DNA from: Basidiobolus meristosporus CBS 931.73
Taxonomy: Eukaryota > Basidiobolomycota > Basidiobolomycetes > Basidiobolales > Basidiobolaceae
Direction: 5' to 3'
NCBI GenBank assembly: GCA_002104905.1
Contig: MCFE01000374.1
Location: forward strand, 20,824-84,823
Length of the DNA: 64,000 bases
Part shown: positions 43,386 to 55,658 of the stretch, in pieces
Layout: the number at the start of each line of letters is the position of its first letter
Position numbering within the stretch: position 1 is the stretch's first letter
Position numbers and translations under genes: made by a program
The notes under the pieces: generated by a model
What the model saw: only the letters and a program-made list of their open reading frames with translations
What the model was told of the DNA's origin: nothing
Databases searched by the model: none

Positions 43386-44239
43386 TTAGATCAATCATAA
43401 CCATTGATAAAGTTGACCAAGTTTGATCAAATAAACTGTATTTGAAAGCTAGCTTCATTAGTACTGTGGTATTAGACTACAATACATCAGCTTTTTGAGT
43501 TGCAGAGCATGGTGGTGACTTGATCAATTGCAGTTCTTCAGCTCTGATTGAGAGGATCAAATATCTATAAGTGTTCTCTCCCACAGTAATAAGTGATATA
43601 TATATAACAGGTATAAAGTACTATGTCATCTTCTAAGTGGCTCTTAGCTGTATAGTGGCCAACTGTTGCCTGGTTGTATACTTCAATCAGGCTTGCAATC
43701 ATTTGGTTCACTCTTTTTGGCTGGTGGTAGAATTTCCTTGAGTTGAATTTACTTGACTTTTATAATAATTTCTCCTACTATCCTGAGACTCAAACAGAGT
43801 GATAGCAAGTCTAACAGCCCCAAAATTAGCTACTGGTACATTGCTTTTGGTACCAAAGCACTTGATACAACTATAGCATTCTTCCATTGATTTTGTAGCA
43901 CATATCTGTACTCCAGATGGATTTGTGAATTATGTATTAGTAGCATCCTAACAGTTGAGGAAGCTGTTTCTGTGATCTTCTCCTATCAACAGGTAGTCCA
44001 AAATAGTGGTTAACAGCTCTAGTAGTTACATTCTCAGCCTTATTTAGACCCTATGAGAAGTTATTGAGATGATCCCATCAAAAGGCTGTCACAAAGTTAA
44101 AGTCCTTTGACTAAGAGGTATTGATCCTGTCAGGACACCATCTAGAGATCATTAAAAAATGATTGCACCCCAGATCTCACAAGAAACTTAGTCAGAATTC
44201 TTCATCACAACAATGTATAAGTGGCGTTTGATTGGTTCC
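43386..44239. other. Unassigned AT-rich repeat-zone DNA
   Basis: No open frame above 60 codons with a signature. A TATATATA stretch lies at about 43599. Probably decayed transposon sequence. Confidence 0.35.
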
Positions 44240-44480
44240 CTGCCAATTTGCTCACTTTCCAATTCCAGACACTCTATCACCTCCTACATTTGTGTGCAAT
44301 GATTGGCTTTTGCCTTTTTTTACATTTGTTGCTTCTGGACTTAACCATTGCTATTACTTTTCATGCATACAAATTGAATTATTTCTGTTGAAGCTTTGGT
44401 TGTACCGCAATTGCCAATTGTATGAACCTACACAAATCTCTATACCCCACACTAATATTAAGTCCAATCCCCCATTGAAC
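44240..44480. repeat. Dispersed repeat, partner at 31216-31470
   Basis: Same ordered blocks as the copy at 31216, in the same orientation. It lies next to the accessory open frames at 44379-46412. Confidence 0.55.
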
Positions 44481-46412
44481 AAGTAACTCCATTAAAATGT
44501 ACCACTCAATAAGTATTATTGGTGTAATGCTTTGGTTCCACAACTTTGGCAGGAACCCAACAGCTTTATACCATTGTTCATTTACTGGTTCCCACATGTC
44601 CTGGTCTTCTGCCAGCACTGCAAGGTCTAGCACCTCATCTGCCAGTCTTTGCAATAAATCCTTGCAATATTCCAGTGCATTTTCTTGAGCACTGCTCTTA
44701 AAGAAGTACTGGAACCTCTTGGTGTGCCTATTAATGTTCCAAAACTCTACTGAAGGCATTGTGATAGTCTTTTGAGCTCTTGACATTTTAACCTTGTCTG
44801 TCAGTGGGATCTCCACTCTATCAACAATGGGGGATGTGGAGGCTGTGGTGGACAAGTTGCCTTTTTCAGCAAACCCATCTACCTTGCTGAAGAGTAGTTC
44901 AACTGGCTGCGCTTCCAACTCTTATGAAAACAGCTGTTTTCTTGTAGGTAATTGTTCATGGCTGTGATGGGATTCAGTCTGTTCCTGGCTTGCGGCATTA
45001 ATTGGCAAGAACAGCAGTATTTATTGCATGCTTCCCTGTCTCAGGCTTAGGTAGACATTTTTCCCTTGACCTTTTCCTTTGGCACTGCCAGGTCTTTCAC
45101 TGCTACTTGGTCTGAATGCTTCTTTTAAAGAACTACCTTTTCTCCTGGACAAATTCTGCTCTGACGCATCTGATTTGGCCTGCTTGTCCCTTGCTGGCAC
45201 TCTTCTGGATACCTGACATTTTCTTTCTGCTTATTTTAGGCTCTCAACTGTAGTTGTGATGGGCTCCTGTATAAGTAGCTGGTTTTATCACTGCCAGGTC
45301 CTTCACTGCTACTCTGACTAGTTGATTCTTGAGTAGTACTACGCTTTTTCCCTGATAAATGTTGAGCTGGTGCATTGGTGTCTGCCTGCTTGTTCCTAAT
45401 TGGCACTCTTCCAGCTACTTGACATCTCTTTGATGCCTGTCTAGAGCTTTTGGCTCTGCCTGTAACAGGCTCTTGAGGAAGCCACTGGCTTTTAGCCATG
45501 GCACCCTTGTTCTTCTGCCTCTGATAGTTTCTGCTATTCTTAAGATACTTTCTTAGCATACCAATGCTGGCCCAAAATCAGTTTGCCTGTTGAATCTAGG
45601 ATAATGCTCATGGAACAAGTCAATTGCATTCTGCTTGGCTTTTAGTCCCTGATGGTCCCATGGTATGCTGGCCTCAAGGTGATGGTGTGCTAGACTTCTG
45701 ACAGCGTCTGTATATTAACCTGCTCTTCATTATTGCACTTAACGGCTTCATGGAGCTTGAGTGTCTTTTGATTTTTAGGCTTTGGTATCAACACCACATT
45801 GTCTCCCTCCAACACTGTGATAGGTTTTTCTGTGGGCTTTATCTTTGGGCACTGTTGTTGTACTTCAAAGACTGTACCGTGTTCCTCTGCTGTTACCTCA
45901 GGAAATGGCACAGTTCTTAGCTGTGATATTGAGCTACCTGAGTTCCTTCCTTGCAGCAAAGATACTGCTTTCTCTACCTGGGATATTGATTGCTCTACAT
46001 GTATTATCTGCTCATCCTGTTTCTGAACTATTTCCCAATTTCTCTGGGCCAATGCATCTATCCTATCAGCCACTGCACCTAATTGCTTCATTAATGCTTT
46101 GGTATGAGCTGACAAAATACTTGCTAATATGGGAGGTTGTGATGTTATTATGGCCACTTGCTGATCTTCAACTGGTGGTACTGCATTTGCTACATTCTCA
46201 TCTGCCTGAGCATAGCAGTTGGCATATGGCTCAGTGGAGGTCCTCAATTGTCTACTTGACTCAGAGCCTGAGGAGTCCACATTTTTACCTTCAGTGGGCA
46301 CACCATCCACAGGGCCTTTTTTGGATGTAGCCCTGCTTGTTGCACTGAATGTCAAAGCAAGCGGTGTAGTGGGGTCACAGTGACACCCACAGGCAGATTT
46401 GCTCATTCTCAT
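44379..46412 (-). pseudogene. Transposon-associated accessory gene, broken
   Basis: Three minus-strand frames appear to be parts of one gene. The first (46412-45690, 240 codons) starts at an ATG, MRMSKSACGCHCDP, and has a central coiled coil (HTKALMKQLGAVADRIDALAQ). The second (45559-45236) is basic and ends in a stop; its CQVAGRVPIRNKQA to EGPGSDKT unit is repeated in altered form, and in another frame, just after the stop (about 45235-45050: CQVSRRVPARDKQA). The third (44918-44379) has no ATG near its start. I do not recognise the protein; a DNA-binding accessory protein of the local transposon is possible. The start codon lies inside the 1.07-kb repeat at 46366. Confidence 0.4.
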
Positions 46413-47441
46413 ACGTTCACTTCCCTAAAAAGGATCACCCCCCTTATATTAGTATCATCCCAAATTGCAATATTTTCTATCTGTCTATGTGATTATTACT
46501 ATGCAACCTGGCAAACTATTTGTCACTATTAACCCATTGCACAAGCTATTCCTATTCCTTGCCAAGATGCCAAGATAAGATAGTAACCATAAAAGACAAG
46601 TGCCCCCAACAGTGCCTATGTCATGTGACCATCCTGGTTTCATAACCCCCCTATGCTACTACCATATGAGGTAACTACATGACACAGAGGTTTCATATTA
46701 CCACTATCTGATTGGCTAGGTGCTACTATGTCTCATGGAACAATCCACCAAGAATTTGAGCTATTTTTAGTACACAATGACATGATTGGCTGTCTACTAC
46801 CTTCTGGAAACTTCCAGAAAATATTCTCTAGTATGAATTAGAGCAGCACAAAAGTATATAAGGAAGGCTATCCCTTAAAATAAATCATCCCACTTCCAGT
46901 ATTCCAACTTATTGATTAGTGAAATCACTGCTACCTATTACCACTACTTTCTGACTCAGACCTGACAATACTCCCAGGAACCCGCATTGACAGCCAACTG
47001 ACCTTGGAGGCACTACTTGTGAGGAATACTCAGAGTAGGTACATTTTATTATATGATTGTTTTCCCAGGCTTGTTCTTTTACAGACAAAGATACTTTTCA
47101 GTCTTTGTAACTATTGGTCAAAGCTGCATTCTTATCAAGTCCCTGTTGGTGGAGTTTACAGTTGTTTTGACTTTGGAAGCTTTAGTACACTGTCATCTCA
47201 AAGGATGTTGAAGCCATTATAAACTTTTGTTAAGATGCCAACTAAGTTGGGGATTGTACTTCAATAGTTTTCCCTTAACAAGCTTGAGGCTTTATCCCCC
47301 TTCACATTAGATTAGACAAAAGACCCAGTATTCCTAGCAAGCTTTTGCCAGAGGTTATTGCACCCAGTGAACACCCTACACACCTTCACACTTGAGAAGT
47401 GTTGGCCATATTTTGCCCTTTGGACTTATACACCACCACAG
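46366..47441 (+). repeat. 1.07-kb direct repeat, copy 1
   Basis: Begins TGTAGTGGGGTCACAGTGAC and ends CACCACCACA, giving a TGTRGTGG/CCACCACA terminal inverted match. It is related to 50534-51605: moderate similarity in the first half, much higher in the second (about 47000-47441). A TATATAAGG at about 46856 and an AATAAA about 25 bp later sit as in an LTR promoter. No matching target duplication at the ends. Confidence 0.65.
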
Positions 47442-50400
47442 CAGTTGTCCAACCATTCTTCTGTTGCCATCAGCAGTGGGGTTTGGTTGAAAACCAGATG
47501 ACTTTGCTTTATTTTTTGGCTGCATATATATGGAAGTGAGTCAAGCCAAAGGGGAAATAGTGTTACATATATGCGTGTATATGGTGCCACAACTTTATTC
47601 ATAATGCTTACTATGGCAGGTCATCACTGAATCTTATATTCATGTAGGTGCAATGTCTCAAATACAAGACTGTCTTAAGTTCACATGAATATTGACCAAA
47701 AAGTGATATAATAGCATTACATTGTTGAAGGTTGAACTGTTTGCCCCATGGACAAGACTTCTTTGCTCAATGTTATAAGAGAAGAGAAAAAAGATCATGT
47801 AGCTATTGTGGAAAGCCTCTCAGCCATGAAACACACGGACAGCTTAGTAAGTATTACAAGCATCATGGCCAGTGTTTGGCCACCCAAGTCATATTTGACC
47901 ATTCATTGGTCACCACTGTACCAGCATTATATTGCTGGCCAGTTGATACTTCTGTATTGACACCTGGCTGTATTTGTCACCATGCGCAAACTGAGTCAGG
48001 TGTGTTTGTGACACCCTTAGGCTTACCTCAGCCTGCTGAATATGGCATGCAGAGTGATAGCTCTGACAAAGAAGGTTCACTGATGAATTTTGAGCCTATC
48101 TCCCCTAACAACAGTACCATGTATGAGCCTGGTCAAATCACTATATGCAATGAGACAACACCCTTTGAAACAAATGCCAAGGATAACTTATGGAGCCAAG
48201 TAAGCCCAGTAATCCATCTACTGGTGAATGATGTAAAATTGTGGCTAGAGAAGTGGTGCATTTCCACTAATATCAGTAATGGGGGCTCTGAGGATTTATT
48301 ACTACTTCTTGCCAAAGTCACATCAACTTACCATGTACATGGTACAAGTGGACAACTGTCATGCAGCTGGCAAAATATACCCCAGCCATCAGCAAGATAG
48401 CTGGTTTTCTGGGCATAATGGATGGTATTGCTGTTGAATGTGTGAGATCTAGGGGACTTACTCCATAACTCACACACATTATTATTACCCAAACACCAGC
48501 ACTAAGAACATCAGCTTTCCACAGAGAGAATGTACAGAAGTAAGCATGCAATTGCAGAAAAGTTGGCAAGCTATAAGCCATTGGCCAGAATATGGAAACA
48601 ATTGGAAGCTGGAGGTACTTAAGATAGAGGGTATCTGTTGGAGCAAACGCTTTCCACTGGGAGCAATGCATTTGCTTTTCAACAATATCCCTAAGGTGAT
48701 GAACAAGTTGTACATGGGGCATTTCAAGCAAAATGAGCCCTTTGAGATATCAGAGAAATTTGAAAGAATTGGCAAGATATTACAGAGTGTCTGCTACCCT
48801 AAGTACTTCTCACGGGATCTAATTAATATTCATATACCTATGCAACAATGCAAATTCAAAGACTGGATGAACTGGATATGTATTTATACAAGTGTTGTTC
48901 TGAAGCCATTCCTACCAAGAGTACATTGGGAGTCATATGTGGACATTGTAAGAATACTTATCTAGAAGTGGATCAACAATGCCAACTTGACGCATCTACA
49001 GCTGTTGTGAGAGGAGCTTGTGACGGGATTTGAGCAGCTATACTAAAAACATAAAGCTTAATGTGTAGATCTCTGCCACTACTGTATCCGTTTGTCAATC
49101 CATCTTACTTGGTGTGCTGAGAATATTGGGCCTTGCTTCACCTTTTGGGAGTTTCCTATAGAGTGGATGTGTGGGGAGATAGGAAGACAAGTCAAGTTGC
49201 AGGTACCAATATATGCCAATCTCATCATGAATTTTACCTTCAAGTCAGTTATGAATGTGATGAGCTGACACACAGAGGACAGCCAGAAAGAGTTGGAAAA
49301 TACCAAGGACAAATGTGCACATGGAGACACCTATGCCTATGGCATTATGAAGCTGAGCAGCCCCAATGCGTGGGTAATCAGTTAAGTAATGCAAAGTTGG
49401 GTTGGGTGCAACAAGCAACTAATTGTTATCAGGAAAGATCTACCAAGGTATGCTGCATTTTGTATGGTCACAAGCCAACTTCTGCACCTGTCATGATCAC
49501 ATGACAACCATGAACACCCATGCCAAGTTTCAGCTTCCTAGCTCAATTTCTAAGAGATTCCTTCTGGAACCTTCTACCATCTTCCAGAAAGTTCCTAACC
49601 ATTCCAAACCATTGTTACACAATGGAACATTCCATGGAAGCTTCCCATTGTATTTTTCATAGTCCAATACCATATATGGAGATACCAGGTCACATGACTT
49701 AGTCACATGATCAGGTGACCCAATCCATTTCCCCATCCTGTCTCAGTGCCATGCCTTTTATATGATTATCCCCAGCACTGCTGCTGTGCATCACCCCACA
49801 ACCCCATTAGTATTAGCTAATATCTCTTGGCATCAGTATAGCCAAAAAGTATATATAGTCCTATCCCCCCTTAAGTATTCCTCAGTCTGATAAACACAGG
49901 TCTTGAATAAACAGCCTTGGCTTGGAAATCTGCCTTGCCTTGATGGTCCACACCTAAGTCCTTTCCTGGCATGCCTAGCTTTTCCTCATGCCTTGTGTCT
50001 ATTCATAACAACACCATCCAATACAGAATTCTCACAAACAAAAGCCAGTGCACACCTATAAGGGGGACTATAATCCAGCAGGGAGAAGGAATATATTTGC
50101 TAAATACCAGCAAGTTTGTTGCAGATATTCAGGAGGTATTCATGGCAGAAGTGGCAACCACCAAACATATGTTTGCAAGATGTATATGTTACCAGCAGTA
50201 CAAGGTATATGGCAACTTTGCAAGCATCACACCAAAAAGCCATAAAGCTGAGGTGATAGAAATATGTCAATTGTGGCAGGTGTGTGTGTTTGTAAAGGTT
50301 AGTAAGCAGGAGGCTATAGTTTTTTTTGATTCAAACTATATGTGGAATACCCAAGGTAGTAGTGGTAAGCAAATAAAGAGGGGTGATTCTACATTAGAAC

Positions 50401-50533
50401 ATATGAATTGCACAAGGGGAGGTAGAAAAAGGAAATACCATTTGGTAAATTGGTATGGTAGCATTATACAGAACTAGTGGTAGGCTGTCATACTGCCAAT
50501 ATATTGCCATCAGAGTCTCACTGTGGGGCCGTT
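47442..50533 (+). pseudogene. CACTA/TNP2-like transposase fragment B
   Basis: The longest remnant of this family here. It has an N-terminal zinc-finger-like stretch (CSYCGKPLSHETHG, then YYKHHGQC), then DNLWSQVSPVIHLLVNDVKLW. The TNP2-like region follows (GAMHLLFNNIPKVMNKLY, KFERIGKILQSVCYPK, DWMNWICIYTSVVLKPFLP), then PYRVD-type remnants. The C-terminal part is at 50010-50480 (CTPIRGTIIQQGEGIY, VFFDSNYMWNTQGSS). TNP2/CACTA transposases cut and paste DNA with a DDE nuclease. Frames change several times, and a 517-bp LTR interrupts the gene at 49492. Bracketed by the 1.07-kb direct repeats. Confidence 0.55.
49492..50008 (+). mobile_element. Solo LTR (about 517 bp) inside transposase fragment B
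   Basis: Starts TGTCATGATCACATGAC and ends TCTATTCATAACA. It has TATATATAG at about 49850 and GAATAAACAG at about 49905. It is flanked by GCACC and ACACC, a near-match 4-5-bp target duplication. Comparison with fragment A shows the insertion falls between the codons for QANF and IQY. An inverted relative lies at 51680-52204. Confidence 0.7.
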
Positions 50534-51605
50534 GTAGTGGGGTGACAGTGACACCCTCTGACAGATGTGCTCATTCCCTTATTTTCTACTTCCCTATATC
50601 TCTACTACACTTATTTTAGTTTTATCCCATTTGTCTTACCCAATCAGTACTATCCCATAAGCCGGTTGACTATCACACCTGCTTACCTTATTGCATAAGT
50701 TACCCCTCACTTTATGTAAGATTACTATCTATAAGTACTTCTATATTAGGCAAGTAACCGCGCCAGTACCCGTGACACATGATCAACCCGTGTCACCATC
50801 CCTACCATTTCCATACTATATATGGCATCCCCATGTTACACAGGTTTCAGAATACTGATTCCTGATTGGTTGGATGTGCTGTGCCTCTTAGAACCTTCTG
50901 GCACCTACTTAGAACATTCTTAGGTCATTCTGATGTCATTAAGATTTCTATTGATATCCGGAACCTTCTGGAACACCATGATTAGTAATTACTTAGCCGG
51001 TAAGAAAAGTACATAAGGGAGGCTATCCCTCAACAATAAATCATCATCCCTTTTATCAATATACCAACTTGTTGATTAGTGTGATCACTGCTACCTGCTG
51101 CTACCTGAACTTCCAACCCCAGACCACAGGACACTCCCAGGAAACCACACTGACAGCCAACTGACCTTGGAGGCACTACTTGTGAGGAATACTCAGAGTA
51201 GGTATCTTTTATTATATTTGATTCTTTCCCAAGTTTGTTCTTGTACAGGCAAAAATACTTTTCTGTCTTTGTAACTATTGACCACAGCTGCATTCTTATC
51301 AAGTCCCTGCTGGTGGAGTTTACAGTTGTTTTGACTTAGGAAGCTTTAGTACATTGTCATCTCAAAGGACGCTGAACCCAGCACATACTTTTGTTAAGAC
51401 ACCAACTAAGTTGGGGATTGTAGCTCAATAGTTTTCCCTTCACAAGCTTGTGGCTTTATTCCCCTTCACATTAGATTAGAGACAGAACCCAAGTATTCCT
51501 AGCAAGCTTTTGCCAGAGGTTATTGCACCCAGTGAACATCCCACACACAAAACACTTGAGAAGCGTTGGACATATCTCTACCTTGGACCTATACACCACC
51601 ACACC
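50534..51605 (+). repeat. 1.07-kb direct repeat, copy 2
   Basis: Same ends and layout as 46366-47441. Its left end also holds a short minus-strand frame (MSTSVRGCHCHPTT), matching the start of the accessory gene at 46412 but ending after a few codons. TACATAAGG and AATAAA lie at about 51011 and 51035. Confidence 0.65.
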
Positions 51606-51679
51606 ATCAATATACCATCAAAATACTGTCAAGTTTCTTGTCAAATAAGGCAATTGGATGTCCAGGTCAACTGGATCTG

Positions 51680-52204
51680 TTATGAATAGACACAAGGCAG
51701 GAGAGTAGGGCTAGGTAAGGCAGGACCTGGAAAGGACTTAGGTGTGGATCAACAAGGCAAGGCAGATTTCCAAGCCAAGGCTGTTTATTCAAGACCTGTG
51801 TTTATCAAACTGAGGAATACTTAAGGGGGGATAGGACTATATATACTTTTTGGCTATACTAATGCCAAGAGATATTAGCTAATACTAATGGGGTTGTGGG
51901 GTGACACAGTAGCAGTGCTGGGGATAATCATATAAAAGGCAAGGCACTAAGACAGGATGGGGAAATGGATTGGGTCACCTGAACATGTGACTAAGTCATG
52001 TGACCTGGTATCTCCATATATGGTGTTGGACTATGAAAAATACAATGGGAAGCTTCCATGGAATGTTTAATTGTATAACAATGGTTTGGAATGGTCAGGA
52101 ACTTTCTGGAAGGTGGTAGAAGGTTCCAGGAGGAATCTCTCAGAAATTGAGCTAGGAAGCTGAAACTTGGCATGGGTGTTCATGGTTGTTATGTGATCAT
52201 GGCA
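51680..52204 (-). mobile_element. Solo LTR with 5-bp target duplication
   Basis: Plus-strand start TGTTATGAATAGAC and end CATGGCA; inverse copy of the LTR at 49492-50008 with moderate divergence. Exact GGATC on both sides is a clean 5-bp target duplication, so this was an independent insertion followed by loss of the internal region. Confidence 0.75.
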
Positions 52205-52540
52205 GGATCCACTTAAAGTAGTTACAGGGCGCAAAACATTGCAACAATACCATGGAAATATTGTCAGAGCATCAATAAAAATTGTCAAGATTTATCCCTT
52301 TATTTGGTTGTAAAATTTGCAAAACACCGTCATGATCCTGCCCTAATATTGCTAGGAGGGTCACTAATTCCAAGCTCCTGGTATTATGATGGTCTCTAAA
52401 TGGGATCCTGATGGCTGATCCTGAATGGATACACCCTCAGGACCAAATTATTTTCATAGGGTAGGGTGGCAACTGATTTGGTAAAGTCTTCCTCTGGCAA
52501 TCATTCAATAATGATCAATTTTTTTGCAACTCAGGATAGT
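52205..52540. other. Unassigned repeat-zone spacer
   Basis: About 335 bp with no gene. It contains several GATCCTG-type motifs (around 52333, 52391 and 52415) of unknown meaning. Confidence 0.35.
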
Positions 52541-53274
52541 AGACTTGTTCCGTTGGATAGTGCCACATTGAACTATGAGTGCCAAATAGTGCTAATGCAT
52601 GCCAGAGAGACATAGCAGACCTAAACTTGGCCCTAGAGTGTGAAACATAGCTCTGCATCTTCATGCAAAGCAGCCCCTGTGCTTCACCCTTTGTGTTGGA
52701 GAAAATCCATTTTTTGATCTTTTTTTTTGGATCAGTGTTGTGCAGGATGTGTAAGAGGACAGAAGGGCTGAAGACATGCATATGGTACTCAATACACATG
52801 GCACTCTGAATCTAGCTCCTGTAGCTTGTATCATGTCACAAAAATGAATGACACTATCTTGGTCCACTGGGACTATCTGGCACTATAAGTGCTTTGTATA
52901 GGTCTTACTTTAGGGCTAATATTTAAATATAGTGCCAGATAGTACCAGTGGACTAAGATAGTGTCATTCATTTTTGTGACATGATACAAGCTACAGGAGC
53001 TAGATTCAGAGTGCCATGTGTATTGAGTACCAGATGCATGTCTTCAATTCATCTGTGCTCTTACACATCATGCCCAATATTGATCCAAAAAAAAAGGTCA
53101 AAAAATGGATTCTTTCCAACACAAAGGGTGAAGCACAGGGGCTGCTTTGCATGAAGATGCAGAGCTATGTTTTACACTCCGTGACCAAGTTTAGGCTCAC
53201 TTGGCCCCCCTGGCACACTATGGCATCAATTGGCACTCATGACTCAATGTGGCACTATCTACCGGAACAAATCT
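52541..53274. mobile_element. 734-bp fold-back element (long-TIR MITE)
   Basis: Two 347-bp arms (52541-52887 and 52928-53274) are inverted copies separated by a 40-bp loop, so a single strand can form one huge hairpin. Ends are AGACTTGTTCCG and CGGAACAAATCT, flanked on both sides by AGT, a 3-bp target duplication as made by PIF/Harbinger transposases. TAGTGCCA-type motifs occur near the ends and near the loop. The terminus matches the DDE transposase remnant ending at 34907. Each arm contains the same outward-reading frame (53016-53276 plus, 52799-52515 minus) with SNTKGEAQGLLCMKMQSYV. Confidence 0.85.
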
Positions 53275-53277
53275 AGT

Positions 53278-53699
53278 ATCTTACACAAAAGCTCATCTAA
53301 GAATCAGTTGAGGTCATTTGAAAGCATATAGTAATATACTCTATTGTAGATCTGGACCCACATTTGCTAGATTATGCAACTTACTTCAGTAGTTGTAGAG
53401 CACCAGCATACTCTATTTCTTGACATATTTATATATTAGCTTGATGGACTCTCCATCATTACTAGCATGAGTAGGTGCTGAATGATTCTTTGGAAGGCAA
53501 GGCCTTCTTCTCCACAGGAATGTCCTCTTGAACATAGTCCTTTTGGCAGCAGTAGTCATCTTTAACCTTTGCAGAGCAATGGTGTGGAACGTTGTTCTCC
53601 AGACTAGCAGAAAAGGATACAATGCAAAGTAGACACCAAGAGGACACCATGCTTGGGGCTCATAACCAGTTGCAATATTATAACAACTATTGGAAGTAA
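53278..53699. other. Unassigned repeat-zone DNA
   Basis: A 98-codon minus-strand frame (53709-53413) with no recognised domain, otherwise nothing. Confidence 0.35.
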
Positions 53700-54015
53700 T
53701 GTTGAGCACTAGTGGATTTGCAGATTATTCACTTGCAAATTTATTAATCAAAGTATGGTATTTATACTTGTGATAAAGTAGAGCAAACAAATTTATTAAT
53801 ATTGCTCAAGAAGGTCCCAAGAATATATTGGCAATGTCTGGTAGCTTTTGGAATACCTTGAAAAAGAGAATAATCTGGGTATCAGATAACTTGGTGAAAA
53901 TATTCTTAGTACATCCAAACAAGAAATTAGGTCAGGACAGAATGCTAATCATAGAATAAGAGCTATGTGACTCAGTTAGCATAAGTATTTATGTGACAAC
54001 TTAATAATTACAACA
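53700..54015 (-). repeat. Copia-type solo LTR remnant
   Basis: 316 bp from TGTTG to CAACA, related to 41690-42004. It carries GTATTTATAC (a minus-strand TATA-like site at about 53757-53768). No target duplication detected, so either decayed or rearranged. Confidence 0.6.
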
Positions 54016-54549
54016 CATTGTGCCCAGAAAAGCTGTCTATTTTGCTGATGGCTGGGGTATCTCATATGAAGATAATAATATGCACTTTGATATGATATCC
54101 ATTTGAAGTTATCCCACTGGAAAGCATACAAAATTCATCCAGCAGTGAATACAGGTGATTATCCAGGTTGGAAAGTGATTTAGGCTCAGATACCAGTGCG
54201 ACTACCATCAGATCTCTGCTCTGATACCGTACGATATGTGGCAGATTCAGGTTAATAAGAATCAATGGCCAGCAGGATTTGCTGGTTAGGTACTTGTTGA
54301 ATGAGGAATCTATCAAGTTCCAAGGCAAAGGCATGGTCATACATACCTTCAAATTAGCCCTTGCTTCTTAGCTGTTTGCAATGTTTGCTATCACACATAT
54401 TAGATATGTTTGCACTTGATTAATACTAAGTGTGGTACCTTATAGCTTCACAATATTTGTTAGATTGTATGAGATTCTTTAGACAGGGTATTGCCAATAT
54501 ATATATGGGGTGCAAACAAAGTTTTCACCATACGGTGGTGGATTCCTGA

Positions 54550-55640
54550 CAAGTTGGACACCTTGCAATGATGTCATTTTCCGATGTGTGCTGAATCAGG
54601 TGAGTTTGTGGAACCTTTAGGCTCACCTTAGCTTCAGAATATGCCATGCAGAGTAATAGTCTGACAAAGAATATTCACTCATGGATTGTGAGCCTATATC
54701 CTCTAAGAATAGTAACCTTCATGAGCCTGGCAAAATCCCAATATGCACAGAGTTAACACCCAAAGAAAGATATGCTGAAGATACATTATGGAGCCAAGTG
54801 AGCCCAGTAATATATCTAATGTTAAATGATGAGATGTTGTGGCTAGAAAAATGGCATGCTTCCACATATAACAGTACTTGGGGCTTTGAGGATATACTAC
54901 TACTTCTTGCCAAAATCATTCTGGGAGGCAACTTACCTTATACATGGCACAAACAGACAACCATTATGTGGCTGGCAACATATGACCCAAAGACTGTCTT
55001 GATATCTACATGCATTGGCAGTTACATGGCATTCACATAAGAATTTGTCACCATTACAAGGTATCCAACTTGTCAGAAACTCACCACCATAGGAGGAAAG
55101 CATTTCCCACACTGCAGATATATCCCAGTAATACCCCATCTGAAGAAGCTCATTCAGTCCAACAAATAGTGTGAAGCAATAAAGAACTGCATCCAGCCAG
55201 TACATCCAATTGCCTTATATGGCAAAAACCTGACTGTATTTTGAAGGACTCATTGCAAGTCTCTGATGTCATTTTCAAGGCAGAATGGCAGCCTACAGCT
55301 AGTTCTGTATAATGCCACTATACCAATTGTCCAAATGGTTTTTTCTTTTCTACCTCCCCTTGTGCAATTCATATTTTTGATTGTAGAAACACCCCTCCTT
55401 ATTTGCTTACCCACTATTACCTTGAATGTTCCATATATAGCTTGAATCAATCAATCAATTTTCTCAGCATGCCAAGTAAGATGAAGTAGCAAATGGATAC
55501 AGTAGTGGCAGAGATCTACATGTTCTGCTTTATGTTTTCAGTATAGCCACTCAAATCACATCACACACTCTTTTCACAAAAGCTGTAGATGCATGAACCC
55601 TATAAAAAATCTTAAACTTGGAATTCATCCAATTTTTAGC
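54550..55640. pseudogene. CACTA/TNP2-like transposase fragments C (rearranged)
   Basis: Plus-strand part 54570-55010 matches fragment B at about 47985-48330 (DTLWSQVSPVIYLMLNDEMLWLEKW). Minus-strand part 55460-55250 matches the C-terminal end of fragment B (MNCTRGGRK), and 55440-55640 matches the 40220-40400 part of fragment A. The pieces point in opposite directions, so an inversion or two separate insertions occurred. No open frame is intact. Confidence 0.55.
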
Positions 55641-55658
55641 TGATATTCTGCTGGTATA

